A stretch of 64,000 nucleotides of DNA from SBAX01 sp964646605. GTDB lineage: Bacteria; Planctomycetota; Phycisphaerae; UBA1845. Shown piece by piece: positions 16,571 to 24,683 of this stretch (the stretch's first letter is position 1; every line of letters begins with the position of its first letter). A program made the translations under genes and the position numbers. Under the pieces are notes generated by a model. That model did no database searches. It saw only the letters and a program-made list of their open reading frames with translations, and had not been told where the DNA came from. The DNA is taken from the NCBI GenBank assembly GCA_964646605.1, contig CAZYEX010000106.1, forward strand, positions 1 to 64,000, written 5' to 3'.

Positions 16571-18082
16571 ATGCGACACATTCCGATCCTTAGACACGGC
16601 CAGCCCTACGAAAGCGTCGAGAAGGTGGCGCTGGTTCATCATGCCACGGGCGAGGCCGTGGGGGAGGTCAGTCAGGCCAATCCGGGGATGGTGGTGCGGG
16701 ACGTGCATCGGATGGACCACTGCGTTTTGGAGCGGTTTTCCGTCGCCGAGCTGATCGAGATTTGTCGGCGGGCGGCGGAGACGTTTCTCGAGGAGACGTT
16801 GCCGCTTGGGGATTCGATGCAGTCGTTCGAGGACTATGTCCGCCAGCTTTCGGCGACGACGGGGATGCCGGTGACGTTCTGCCGGTCGAACGCGGAGAAG
16901 ATTCACCGCGTGTTGGCGGAGATGGACAAGATCATCGCCGGGCTGACGCGAGGCTTCGACTTAAGCGTCATCGACAAGGGGTACGGGAACGCCGGCGAAA
17001 GTTCGAAGTTCGAAGTTCAAAGTTCGAAGAAGGCCGAAGGTTCCGGGAATCAGAGCGTGGAGGGGGAGCGACACGATAAGGCGTCCGGGAGGACGCTCAG
17101 CTTTTTCCGCGAGGGGCGGATCTTTGGGGCGGTGCTGCCGAGCAATTCGCCGGGTGTGCATGGACTCTGGATTCCGGCGATCGCACTGAAAACGCCGATC
17201 GTGCTCAAGCCCGGGCGCGAGGAGCCTTGGACTCCCTACCGGGTCATCCAGGCGCTGATCGCGGCGGGGATTCCGAAGGAGGCCTTTGGGTTTTATCCGA
17301 CGGATCATGCCGGAGCGGGAGAGCTGCTGCGGGCCGTCGATCGAGGAATGATCTTCGGCGACGCTTCGACGACGGGAGCGTGGAAAAACGATCCGCGGAT
17401 CGAGATTCACGGGCCGGGATATAGCAAGGCTCTGCTGGGCGACGACACGGCCGATGATTGGGAGCGGCATCTCGACGTGATCGAGCTGTCGATCGCAGCC
17501 AACGGCGGACGGTCGTGCATCAACGCCTCAGCGGTGTGGACGCCGCGGAATGGCCGGGCGATCGCGGAGGGTCTGGCGGAGCGGCTGGCGAAGGTCGAGG
17601 CGCTACCGGCGGATGATCCTCGGGCGACGATCGCGGCGTTTGCCAACCCGCAGGTCGCAGTACGGATGTCGGCGATGATCGACCATCAGTTGCAGACTCC
17701 CGGGGCGGTCGACGTGACCGAGAGGGTGCGGGGATCGTCGCGGCTGGTCATGCGCGGACGCGTCGCGTACCTGCTGCCGACGATCCTCTGGTGCGAGGAT
17801 CGAGAGCACCCTTTGGCCAACCGCGAGTTTTTGTTCCCGTTCGCGTCGGTGGTGGAATGTCCGACGAAGGACATGCCCGAGGCGATCGGCCCGTCGCTGG
17901 TCGTTTCGGCGATCACGAGCGATCCGGCGTTCCGCGGGGCGTTGATGTCCTCGCTGAACGTGGATCGTCTGAACCTCGGACCGATCCCCACCGTACGAAT
18001 CAGTTGGGACCAGCCTCACGAGGGGAACTTGTTCGAGCTGCTGTACCGGCAGCGAGCCTTGCAAATGGAACCCGCAGCCTAA
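16571..18082 (+). CDS. Aldehyde dehydrogenase superfamily, acyl-CoA-reductase-like
   Basis: 503 residues from ATG 16571, which has GGAG six bases upstream. The aldehyde-dehydrogenase fold is seen in FGAVLPSNSPGVHGLWIPAI, IVLKPGREEPWTP, IFGDASTTGAW and GGRSCINAS, whose Cys (about residue 316) is the catalytic nucleophile. The NSPGV segment and overall pattern recall LuxC-type and CoA-acylating reductases more than ordinary aldehyde dehydrogenases. Residues about 142-172 (ESSKFEVQSSKKAEG onward) are a low-complexity insert encoded by the dispersed repeat at 17000-17075, and the frame is intact on both sides. It probably reduces an activated acyl group to the aldehyde, upstream of the alcohol dehydrogenase. 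Confidence 0.8.
   Translation: MRHIPILRHGQPYESVEKVALVHHATGEAVGEVSQANPGMVVRDVHRMDHCVLERFSVAELIEICRRAAETFLEETLPLGDSMQSFEDYVRQLSATTGMPVTFCRSNAEKIHRVLAEMDKIIAGLTRGFDLSVIDKGYGNAGESSKFEVQSSKKAEGSGNQSVEGERHDKASGRTLSFFREGRIFGAVLPSNSPGVHGLWIPAIALKTPIVLKPGREEPWTPYRVIQALIAAGIPKEAFGFYPTDHAGAGELLRAVDRGMIFGDASTTGAWKNDPRIEIHGPGYSKALLGDDTADDWERHLDVIELSIAANGGRSCINASAVWTPRNGRAIAEGLAERLAKVEALPADDPRATIAAFANPQVAVRMSAMIDHQLQTPGAVDVTERVRGSSRLVMRGRVAYLLPTILWCEDREHPLANREFLFPFASVVECPTKDMPEAIGPSLVVSAITSDPAFRGALMSSLNVDRLNLGPIPTVRISWDQPHEGNLFELLYRQRALQMEPAA
17000..17075 (+). repeat. Composite dispersed repeat inside the dehydrogenase gene
   Basis: GTTCGAAGTTCGAAGTTCAAAG-type units (17000-17032) are followed by the 23-base G-rich unit at 17053-17075. 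The block is translated in frame as a linker-like insert between two conserved segments of the enzyme. The SSKFE-QSSKKA peptide it encodes also occurs at the N-terminus of the propeller protein at 25582. Confidence 0.75.
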
Positions 18083-18170
18083 TCAGAACCCGGAGCGGCG
18101 GCGACGGCCGACCGGCGGGAATTACGAGTTGCGGGTTACGAGTTACCAATTACGAATTACCAATTACCAG
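18081..18170 (+). repeat. Composite dispersed repeat after the dehydrogenase gene
   Basis: AATCAGAACCCGGAGCGGCG is a diverged G-rich unit; its first bases overlap the dehydrogenase stop codon. It is followed at 18119-18170 by about five units of the type TTACGAGTT / ACCAATTACGAATT. The architecture matches the repeats at 15674 and 17000, though the tandem unit differs in sequence. Confidence 0.6.
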
Positions 18171-18184
18171 ACCATCCATCGCGT

Positions 18185-19321
18185 ATGAATGCACCCACGC
18201 CGCCGCTTCCCCAGGTCTTGACGAAATCTCGAACCCGGGTCGCTTTCGGCGCCGGTCGCCTGGGCGAGTTGGGGGCCATCGCGCGGGGCGAGGGTGCGAC
18301 GCGGGTTCTGCTGGTCACCGATCCGGGGATCGTGGCTGCGGGTCACGTGGCGCGGGCCGTTCGATCGCTCGAAGGAGCCGGTGCGACCGTGGTCGTTTTT
18401 GACGGCGCCGCGGAGAACCCCACGACGGAGCACGTCGAGGCCGGGGTCGCCGCGGCGCGGGCGAACGCCATTGATTTTCTGGTCGGACTGGGCGGCGGGA
18501 GTGCGATGGATTGCGCCAAGGGGATCAACTTTCTGCTGTCCAACGGCGGACGGATGGAGGATTATTGGGGCATCGGCAAGGCCACGAAGGCGATGCTTCC
18601 CATGATCGCGGTGCCGACGACGGCGGGTACGGGGAGCGAGGCGCAGTCGTTCGCCCTGATTACCGATCCGGCGACGCATCAGAAGATGGCCTGCGGGGAC
18701 GTCAAGGCCGCGTGCCGAGTGGCCATTCTCGATCCGGAACTGACGCGGACGTGTCCGCCCAAGGTGGCGGCAGCGGCGGGGATCGACGCGGTCGCCCACG
18801 CCGTCGAGACCGCGGGGACGACGAAACGCAACGAGGTTTCGTTGGAATGTTCGCGCCTGGCGTGGGAGAGGTTGGACCGGGCGTTCGAACGGGCCATGTG
18901 CGATCGAGACGACGACGCAGCCCGGGCCGACATGCTGCTCGGGGCGCACCTAGCGGGAGTGGCCATCGAGCACTCGATGCTGGGGGCGGCCCATGCTTGT
19001 GCCAACCCGTTGACAGCACGGTTTGGGATCACCCACGGGATCGCCGTGGGATTGATGCTGCCGCACGTCATCCGTTTCAACGCTGAACATGGCGAGAATC
19101 CGTACGCCGCGTTGTTGGGTGATGCGGAGGCACTGGCCAAGCGGGTCGAGACTTTCCTCTCCGTGGCGCGCCTTCCGGACCGCTTGACGGATCTGGGGGT
19201 GACGCCCGAGGCGCTGCCCGCCCTGGCCGAGGAGGCGTCCCGGCAATGGACGGCGAGGTTCAATCCCAGACCGGTGGGGATCGACGCACTGCGGCGAATT
19301 TACGAGATGGCGTTCCGCTAG
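18185..19321 (+). CDS. Iron-containing (group III) alcohol dehydrogenase
   Basis: 378 residues, the usual family length. Nucleotide-binding GGGSAMDCAKG and PTTAGTGSEA are present. The metal-binding Asp and His lie in GIDAVAHAVET, with two further histidines in HSMLGAAHACANPLTARFGITHG. These enzymes interconvert aldehydes and alcohols with NAD(P)H. In this run it would reduce the aldehyde made by the preceding aldehyde-dehydrogenase-type enzyme. A 100-base repeat block separates the two genes, so they may or may not share a transcript. Confidence 0.9.
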   Translation: MNAPTPPLPQVLTKSRTRVAFGAGRLGELGAIARGEGATRVLLVTDPGIVAAGHVARAVRSLEGAGATVVVFDGAAENPTTEHVEAGVAAARANAIDFLVGLGGGSAMDCAKGINFLLSNGGRMEDYWGIGKATKAMLPMIAVPTTAGTGSEAQSFALITDPATHQKMACGDVKAACRVAILDPELTRTCPPKVAAAAGIDAVAHAVETAGTTKRNEVSLECSRLAWERLDRAFERAMCDRDDDAARADMLLGAHLAGVAIEHSMLGAAHACANPLTARFGITHGIAVGLMLPHVIRFNAEHGENPYAALLGDAEALAKRVETFLSVARLPDRLTDLGVTPEALPALAEEASRQWTARFNPRPVGIDALRRIYEMAFR

Positions 19322-19411
19322 CCGGGCCCTCCGCGCGTGCTCAAGCCCGCGGCTGGCTGGATCCGGACACGCGATTTGACAGGTTGTTACAAATCGGACG
19401 CGCGAAGGTTC

Positions 19412-19420
19412 TGCTATACT
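19412..19420 (+). promoter_or_regulatory. Extended -10 promoter candidate for the radical SAM operon
   Basis: TGCTATACT matches the extended -10 consensus (TGnTATAAT). A TTGACA at 19376-19381 is too far upstream (33 bases) to be its -35 box. The resulting leader to ATG 19535 would be about 107 bases. If real, this promoter lets the genes from 19535 onward be expressed apart from the upstream reductases. Confidence 0.4.
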
Positions 19421-19534
19421 GGGTTCGACCGGGCCGGGACCGGCTGCGTGCGCCGAAGCAACCAACCGCGCAGCCCCGGATTGATACGTTTGGGCCGACC
19501 GTAACGAGTTTCCCCCGCCCCGCCGACGAATCCC

Positions 19535-20887
19535 ATGGATCTGAACGTACTTGCACAGCGCGACGAGCAGCGTGGTGGGCACACCGAAGTGGGCAGCTAC
19601 TTCGTGGCCAACTATCCGCCGTTTTCGGCGTGGAAGGCGGGGGGCGTACCCTCCGTCTTGGAGGCTCTGGATACACCGTGGGAGTCCGCGCGGGCTGAAG
19701 CCCGCGGCTCGCCGCTCGGGTTGTACATTCACATTCCCTTTTGTCGGAAGCGGTGTCGGTTCTGCTACTTCCGAGTCTACACGGACAAGAATTCGGACGA
19801 GGTCGAAGTGTACCTCGACGCCCTGGCGCGAGAGGCGGCGTTGTACGCGGATCGGGCGGCGCTTCGCGGGCGGTCGTGGGATTTCGTTTACTTTGGCGGG
19901 GGCACGCCTTCGTTTTTGAGCAGCGACCAACTGCGCCGAGTCGTCGATCGGATCAGCGAGCACTGGCTTTGGGAAAAGGCCCGCGAGGTGACCTTCGAGT
20001 GCGAGCCGGGCACGCTCAAGAAAAGCAAGCTGGAGACGATCCGGGCCATGGGCACGACGCGGCTGAGTCTGGGCGTCGAGCATTTTGATGACGACGTTCT
20101 GGCACTCGGCGGAAGGGCCCATCGCTCGGCGGAGATTTTTCGCTCCTACGAATGGGCGCGGGAGGTCGGGTTCGCGCAGCTCAACATCGACCTCATCGCG
20201 GGCATGGTGGGGGATTCGGACGATAAATGGCGGGACACGGTCGAGAAGGCGCTGAAACTCGCTCCCGACAGCGTGACCATCTATCAGATGGAGGTTCCGC
20301 ACAACACGATCCTCGCCCAGGAGGCCAAGGGTTCAGGCGGGGATTCCGCGGTGGTCGGTTGGGCGACCAAGCGGGAGTGGGTCGATCTTGCGTTCCGGGC
20401 GTTCGAGGGGGAGGGGTATGAGGTTTCAAGCGCTTACACGCTCGTCAAGCCGTCCGCCCACGCGGGATTCGTGTACCGTGACGCACTCTGGCACGGCGCG
20501 GATTTGATCGGGATGGGCGTGGCATCGTTTTCCCATCTCGGCCATGTCCATTTCCAGAATCTCGACTCTTGGGACGGGTATGTGGATACCCTTCGCGGCG
20601 GAGACCTTCCTCTGTCGCGGGCCCTCGCCGTCACGGACCGGCAGCAGATGATCCGCGAGCTGATTTTACAGCTCAAGCTGGGACGGTTGGACGGGCGGTA
20701 TTTTCGAGAGAAGTTCCACAGCGATGTTCTCACCGAGTTCCGGGATGCGTGGACGTCGCTGGAACAGGAGGGCGCGGCCGAGGTTGGCGGGGACGACATC
20801 CGTTTGACTCGCTCGGGTCTCCTCCGCGTCGATGCGCTCCTGCCCCGGTTTTTCGAACCGCAATTCCGCAACGTTCGCTACACATGA
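19535..20887 (+). CDS. HemN-like (class C-type) radical SAM enzyme
   Basis: 450 residues. YIHIPFCRKRCRFCYF places Cys70, Cys74 and Cys77 as the CxxxCxxC [4Fe-4S] motif, followed by FVYFGGGTPSFLS and the FECEPGTL segment typical of HemN/HemW proteins. True coproporphyrinogen oxidase is unlikely: the context is not haem synthesis and the N-terminus is divergent. HemN-like class C enzymes methylate or cyclopropanate small molecules in natural-product pathways, which would fit. Residues about 51-59 (SARAEARGS) are encoded by a palindromic repeat (19689-19706) just before the cluster-binding loop. The stop overlaps the next start (ATGA). Confidence 0.8.
   Translation: MDLNVLAQRDEQRGGHTEVGSYFVANYPPFSAWKAGGVPSVLEALDTPWESARAEARGSPLGLYIHIPFCRKRCRFCYFRVYTDKNSDEVEVYLDALAREAALYADRAALRGRSWDFVYFGGGTPSFLSSDQLRRVVDRISEHWLWEKAREVTFECEPGTLKKSKLETIRAMGTTRLSLGVEHFDDDVLALGGRAHRSAEIFRSYEWAREVGFAQLNIDLIAGMVGDSDDKWRDTVEKALKLAPDSVTIYQMEVPHNTILAQEAKGSGGDSAVVGWATKREWVDLAFRAFEGEGYEVSSAYTLVKPSAHAGFVYRDALWHGADLIGMGVASFSHLGHVHFQNLDSWDGYVDTLRGGDLPLSRALAVTDRQQMIRELILQLKLGRLDGRYFREKFHSDVLTEFRDAWTSLEQEGAAEVGGDDIRLTRSGLLRVDALLPRFFEPQFRNVRYT
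19689..19706. repeat. Palindromic repeat inside the radical SAM gene
   Basis: CGCGGGCT (19689-19696), GA, then AGCCCGCG (19699-19706) is a perfect 8-base stem. It resembles CTCAAGCCCGCGGCT at about 19340 and the AGGCTTCAGCCT palindrome at 32323, so it belongs to the dispersed type seen in gaps, yet it is translated in frame here. Confidence 0.55.
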
Positions 20888-21450
20888 ATGACGTTCAAGC
20901 CAGATTCGCCCCAGAGTACGCCGCGCATTCGCTGTTGCGAATGTTGTGCGACGGCTTCTATGACGACGCGTCATGGGTGGATCGCTGCCGGGTGGTCGGG
21001 GCCGGGCAGCTTCCTGAAGCTCCGCGCCGCCTGCTTGACCACCACCAGCACATGACACCGACCTTGCGGAACTTTTGCGGAGGCGAACTGGAACTCCGCG
21101 TGGACGGGCAGCGGCGGGTCGGCGACTGGTATTCGCGCAAGATCGCCTTGTTTCGCCGCGACACGGGCGAGGTTGTCGAATCGGGCATCATGCGGATCGA
21201 CCTACGGTGCGTGAATCCGGCGGTGCGGGAAGCGATCCTGGCTCAAGAGACGCCGCTGGGGGATATTCTCATGCGCCACGGGGTGCTGACGCGGGTGGAG
21301 CCGAAGTGGTTCCTGCACGTGCCCACGGATTCGCCGGTGATGCGGTCCTTCGGCCGCGCAGCGAAGACGGACGGATATGGTAGGATCGCCACGATTCACT
21401 GCGACGGCCAGGAGGCCGTGGAACTGCTGGAGGTGGTGGCGGGATGTTGA
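20884..21450 (+). CDS. DUF98/chorismate-lyase-like protein
   Basis: 188 residues from the ATG overlapping the radical SAM stop by four bases. YSRKIALFRRDTGEVVESG, MRIDLRCVNPAVREAIL and ETPLGDILMRHGVLTRVEP match the 'YSRxixL...G.v.e.G.mRI.L..l....r..Il....PLG.iL' pattern of DUF98/UbiC-like chorismate pyruvate-lyases, which make 4-hydroxybenzoate from chorismate. If active, it would supply an aromatic acid for the acyl-activating, reducing and halogenating enzymes nearby. The family call is by remembered pattern; catalytic residues could not be confirmed. Confidence 0.6.
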   Translation: MNDVQARFAPEYAAHSLLRMLCDGFYDDASWVDRCRVVGAGQLPEAPRRLLDHHQHMTPTLRNFCGGELELRVDGQRRVGDWYSRKIALFRRDTGEVVESGIMRIDLRCVNPAVREAILAQETPLGDILMRHGVLTRVEPKWFLHVPTDSPVMRSFGRAAKTDGYGRIATIHCDGQEAVELLEVVAGC

Positions 21451-21523
21451 AGCCTTGTGATCCGTTTGCGCGAACCGCAGTCGGAACGGATTTGCGATTG
21501 TCGATTGGGTTGATCTTTTTCGA

Positions 21524-22780
21524 ATGAGTGATCTGTTCGATTGCATTGTGGTGGGCGGCGGGCCGGCGGGGTCGACGGTTTCGACGATCCTGGCGGACTT
21601 CGGGAGACGCGTGCTGCTGCTGGAGCGCTCGCGCTTTCCGCGTCACCACATCGGCGAGTCGTTGATGCCGCAGACCTACTGGACGCTCAAGCGGATCGGA
21701 ATGCTCGACAAGCTCAAGAACTCGGACTTCACTCCCAAAGAGAGCGTGCAATTCGTCAGCGCCGCGGGTCAGGAATCCCAGCCCTATTACTTCACGGATC
21801 GCGACCCCAACGAGTGGTCGGTGACCTGGCAAGTCAAACGCGACCGCTTCGACAAGCTGATGCTGGACAACGCCCGCGAGCACGGCGTGGAGGCGCGGGA
21901 GGGGGTGCAGGTCAAGGAGGTTCTGTTCGAGGGTTCGCGGGCGGTGGGCGTACGGGCAATAATGGACGGAGAACCGCGCGAGCTGCGCTGCCGAGTGGTG
22001 ATCGACGCGACGGGCGTGAATGCGTTGTTGTCCAAGCAGCTTGGGATTCGCGAGGGCGAGCCAGGTCTGAAGAACGCGGCCATCTATGCGTATTGGAAGG
22101 GCGCGCACCGCGACGAGGGGCGCAACGCGGGGGCGACGCTGGTCATCTATACCCCGGACAAGCAGGGTTGGTTCTGGTCCATCCCTTTGGAGAACGACAT
22201 CACCAGCATCGGCGTAGTGGGCAAACCGCAGTTCCTCATCACAGGCCGAGGCGACGACCCCTTGGCGATTCTGGACGAGGAAATCGCACGAACGCCGGGC
22301 ATTGCGCGTCGCATCAAGAACGCCGAGCGCGTCACTCACGCATATGTTACCAGTGATTTTACGTATCGCGCCCGCAGCATCGCCGGCGACGGCTGGGTGC
22401 TGTGCGGCGATGCCTTCGGATTCCTCGATCCCATTTACTCCTCCGGTGTGCTGCTTGCATTGAAAATGGGCGAGATGACCGCCGACATTGTACACGAGGG
22501 TCTGGCGGAAAATGATTTGAGTGCGGCGCGACTGGGGCGGCACGGACCGCGCGTGGCCAAGGGAATGCAATTGATTCGACAATTGGTCTATGCCTTCTAT
22601 CAACCGAAGTTCAGTTTCGGGGCCTTTAACCGCGACCATCCGCAGTTTCACGATCAGGTGGTGCGCCTGTTGATCGGCGATGTGTTCGGCAAGGACGACT
22701 TCGACGAAATGTTCCGCCGTGTGCGGGAGTATGTTCCACTGCCCGAGCCTATTGAACTGGAGGGGAGTCACGCGGCGTGA
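21524..22780 (+). CDS. Flavin-dependent halogenase-like oxidoreductase
   Basis: 418 residues. The FAD-binding GGGPAGS is at residues 11-17. WFWSIP at about 216-221 fits the WxWxIP motif of flavin-dependent halogenases, and FLDPIYSSG fits FxxPxxSxG, the second motif of that group. Lys72 in TPKESV is a candidate for the catalytic lysine. Related monooxygenases and geranylgeranyl-reductase-like proteins share parts of these, so halogenation is likely but unproven. Beside a DUF98 protein, a phenolic substrate would be reasonable. A flavin reductase partner, needed for halogenases, is not visible here. The stop overlaps the next gene's GTG start by four bases. Confidence 0.75.
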   Translation: MSDLFDCIVVGGGPAGSTVSTILADFGRRVLLLERSRFPRHHIGESLMPQTYWTLKRIGMLDKLKNSDFTPKESVQFVSAAGQESQPYYFTDRDPNEWSVTWQVKRDRFDKLMLDNAREHGVEAREGVQVKEVLFEGSRAVGVRAIMDGEPRELRCRVVIDATGVNALLSKQLGIREGEPGLKNAAIYAYWKGAHRDEGRNAGATLVIYTPDKQGWFWSIPLENDITSIGVVGKPQFLITGRGDDPLAILDEEIARTPGIARRIKNAERVTHAYVTSDFTYRARSIAGDGWVLCGDAFGFLDPIYSSGVLLALKMGEMTADIVHEGLAENDLSAARLGRHGPRVAKGMQLIRQLVYAFYQPKFSFGAFNRDHPQFHDQVVRLLIGDVFGKDDFDEMFRRVREYVPLPEPIELEGSHAA

Positions 22781-23031
22781 AACGGTTGGTCGTGATTCTT
22801 CTCGTTCTCTTGGCTGTCCTGCACCAGGACTTCTGGTGGTGGGACTCGATTGATCCGTTGGTCTTCGGATTCATTCCCATCGGACTGGCGTATCAAATCG
22901 GCGTCTCCATCGCGGCCGCGATACTCTGGGCGATGGCGGTGCATTTCTGCTGGCCTCGGGATGTGGATGTCGCCGATGCTTCGCCGATCCCGCCCGCCGC
23001 GGGTGCTTCGCAAGCGAGGGCCCACGGATGA
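22777..23031 (+). CDS. DUF3311 small membrane protein
   Basis: 84 residues from a GTG that overlaps the halogenase-like stop. Two transmembrane helices flank HQDFWWWDS and FGFIPIGLAYQ, the hallmark of DUF3311 proteins, which typically precede a sodium:solute symporter as here. It is probably an accessory subunit of that transporter. Its stop overlaps the symporter start by four bases. Confidence 0.85.
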   Translation: MKRLVVILLVLLAVLHQDFWWWDSIDPLVFGFIPIGLAYQIGVSIAAAILWAMAVHFCWPRDVDVADASPIPPAAGASQARAHG

Positions 23032-24683
23032 GTCCATCCACATGGAATCCGGGGCAAACCGCCGTCGTCGTGATCGTCGGATACATGCTCGCGCTGGTCG
23101 CTCTGGGCCTGCTGAGTCAACTCGTTCTGCGTCTGACCGTGGCCGACTACTTCGTCGCCTCCCGCGGGCTCGGATCGGTCATGCTTTTGATGTCACTGAT
23201 TGGCACCACCATGACCGCCTTCGCCTTGATCGGCAGTTCCGGCGAGGCGTGGGAATCAGGCGTCGTGGTCTACGGCAAGATGGCGTCGTGGTCGGGGATC
23301 ATTCACGCGGCCATGTATTTTCTGATCGGGATGAAGCTCTGGGCGTTCGGGAAGAAGTATGGATATGTCACCCAAATCCAGTTCTTCCGGGATCGGTTCG
23401 AGTCCGACAAGTTGGGCCTGCTCTTGTTTCCGATCCTGGTCGCCTTGCTCATTCCCTATGTGCTGGTCGGCGTGATCAGCTCCGGCAGCGCCATCGAGGC
23501 GGTGACGGTCGGCGCGTTTCCCACGGCGTTCGAGGCCACCAAAGGGTCGGTTCCGTTCTGGCTGGGTTCGCTGGTGACGTGCGTGGTGGTGCTCTACTAC
23601 ATCTCCGCGGGCGGCGTTCGGGGGACGGCTTGGGTCAATACTCTGCAGACGATCATCTTCCTGGTGCTCGGTTTCGCCGCGTGTTACACGATTTCGGAGA
23701 AACTCGGCGGTCCGGTCCAGGCGACGAAGATGGTCCTGGAGCACAACCCCACGCGCCTGAAGCGCGACGTGACGCCCGACGACCAAGCGCGGTACCAGGA
23801 GAGGCTCGCGGCGTACAAGGCGGACCCCAAGGCCGCGATCATCAAACCCGCCGAGCCGCACCCCGCGTCGAAAATCGAGTTCACCAGCTATCTCTTCATT
23901 CCGCTCAGTGTGGCCATGTTCCCGCATTTGTTCCAATACTGGCTGACAGCGCGCAGCGCGAAGAAGTTCCGACTCTCCATCATCGGGCAGCCATTGCTCA
24001 TCATGATCATCTGGGCGCCGTGCGTGATGATCGGGATCTGGGCGACCTCGGCGATGGTCAACGGAGGACCGGTGATTCCGCCGGACTTCGCCGAGGCCAA
24101 CAAAGTCTTGCCCATGATGGTCAAGAAGCTCTCGTCGCCGCTGCTCGGTGCGCTGCTGGCGGGCGGGATTTTCGCGGCCGTCATGTCCAGTCTCGACGCG
24201 CAGTTTCTCAGTCTGGGCAGTATGTTCACCAACGATATCGTGGCCCGCTACGCCCGGCCGGGACGGTTTTCGGAGAAGCAGCTGGTCCTGATCGGCCGCG
24301 TTTTCATTCTGTTCATCGTCGCGATTTCGTATGCCCTGGGGTTAACCTACGCGAGCAAGCGACAAGGCGTGTTCGCCCTGGGCGTGTGGTGCTTCGCGGG
24401 ATTTGCGAGTCTGTTCCCGCTGCTTTTCGCGTCGATCTATTGGCGGCGGGTGACGAAAGCCGGCGCGTACGCGTCGATTCTCGCGGCGACCGCGGTCTGG
24501 TTCTGGCTCTTCTGCGACGCCGACTATGGGCGCCGCGGCGAGCATACCCATTGGGGACTCACGCCGGTCACGTTCATTTTTGCCGCCGCGACCGTCGCGC
24601 TGGTCCTGGTATCGTTGATCACGCGTCCGCCGTCGGCGGCGACGGTCGAGAAGTTCTTCGGCGGAGTAGGCGATGGCCGCTGA
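23028..24683 (+). CDS. Sodium:solute symporter family transporter
   Basis: 551 residues, about 13 predicted membrane helices. SSS features include VADYFVASRGLGSVMLLMSL, IGTTMTAFALIGSSGEAW, a loop of about 70 polar residues around position 240-300, and AAVMSSLDAQFLSLGSMFTND, which carries the sodium-site serines of the LeuT-like fold. The substrate is unknown. Overlap with the halogenase-DUF3311 chain upstream and the thioesterase downstream (11 bases) suggests that it moves a precursor or product of the same pathway, but SSS-DUF3311 pairs occur widely. Confidence 0.9.
   Translation: MSPSTWNPGQTAVVVIVGYMLALVALGLLSQLVLRLTVADYFVASRGLGSVMLLMSLIGTTMTAFALIGSSGEAWESGVVVYGKMASWSGIIHAAMYFLIGMKLWAFGKKYGYVTQIQFFRDRFESDKLGLLLFPILVALLIPYVLVGVISSGSAIEAVTVGAFPTAFEATKGSVPFWLGSLVTCVVVLYYISAGGVRGTAWVNTLQTIIFLVLGFAACYTISEKLGGPVQATKMVLEHNPTRLKRDVTPDDQARYQERLAAYKADPKAAIIKPAEPHPASKIEFTSYLFIPLSVAMFPHLFQYWLTARSAKKFRLSIIGQPLLIMIIWAPCVMIGIWATSAMVNGGPVIPPDFAEANKVLPMMVKKLSSPLLGALLAGGIFAAVMSSLDAQFLSLGSMFTNDIVARYARPGRFSEKQLVLIGRVFILFIVAISYALGLTYASKRQGVFALGVWCFAGFASLFPLLFASIYWRRVTKAGAYASILAATAVWFWLFCDADYGRRGEHTHWGLTPVTFIFAAATVALVLVSLITRPPSAATVEKFFGGVGDGR

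Noticed and set aside
14602..19321. Bioluminescence operon
   Set aside because: LuxE- and LuxC-like genes are present, but no luciferase subunits luxA/luxB or luxD were found, and similar pairs occur in non-luminous bacteria.
19376..19420. TTGACA paired with TATACT as a sigma70 promoter
   Set aside because: The spacing is 33 bases, far beyond the usual 16-18, so only the extended -10 element was kept as a candidate.
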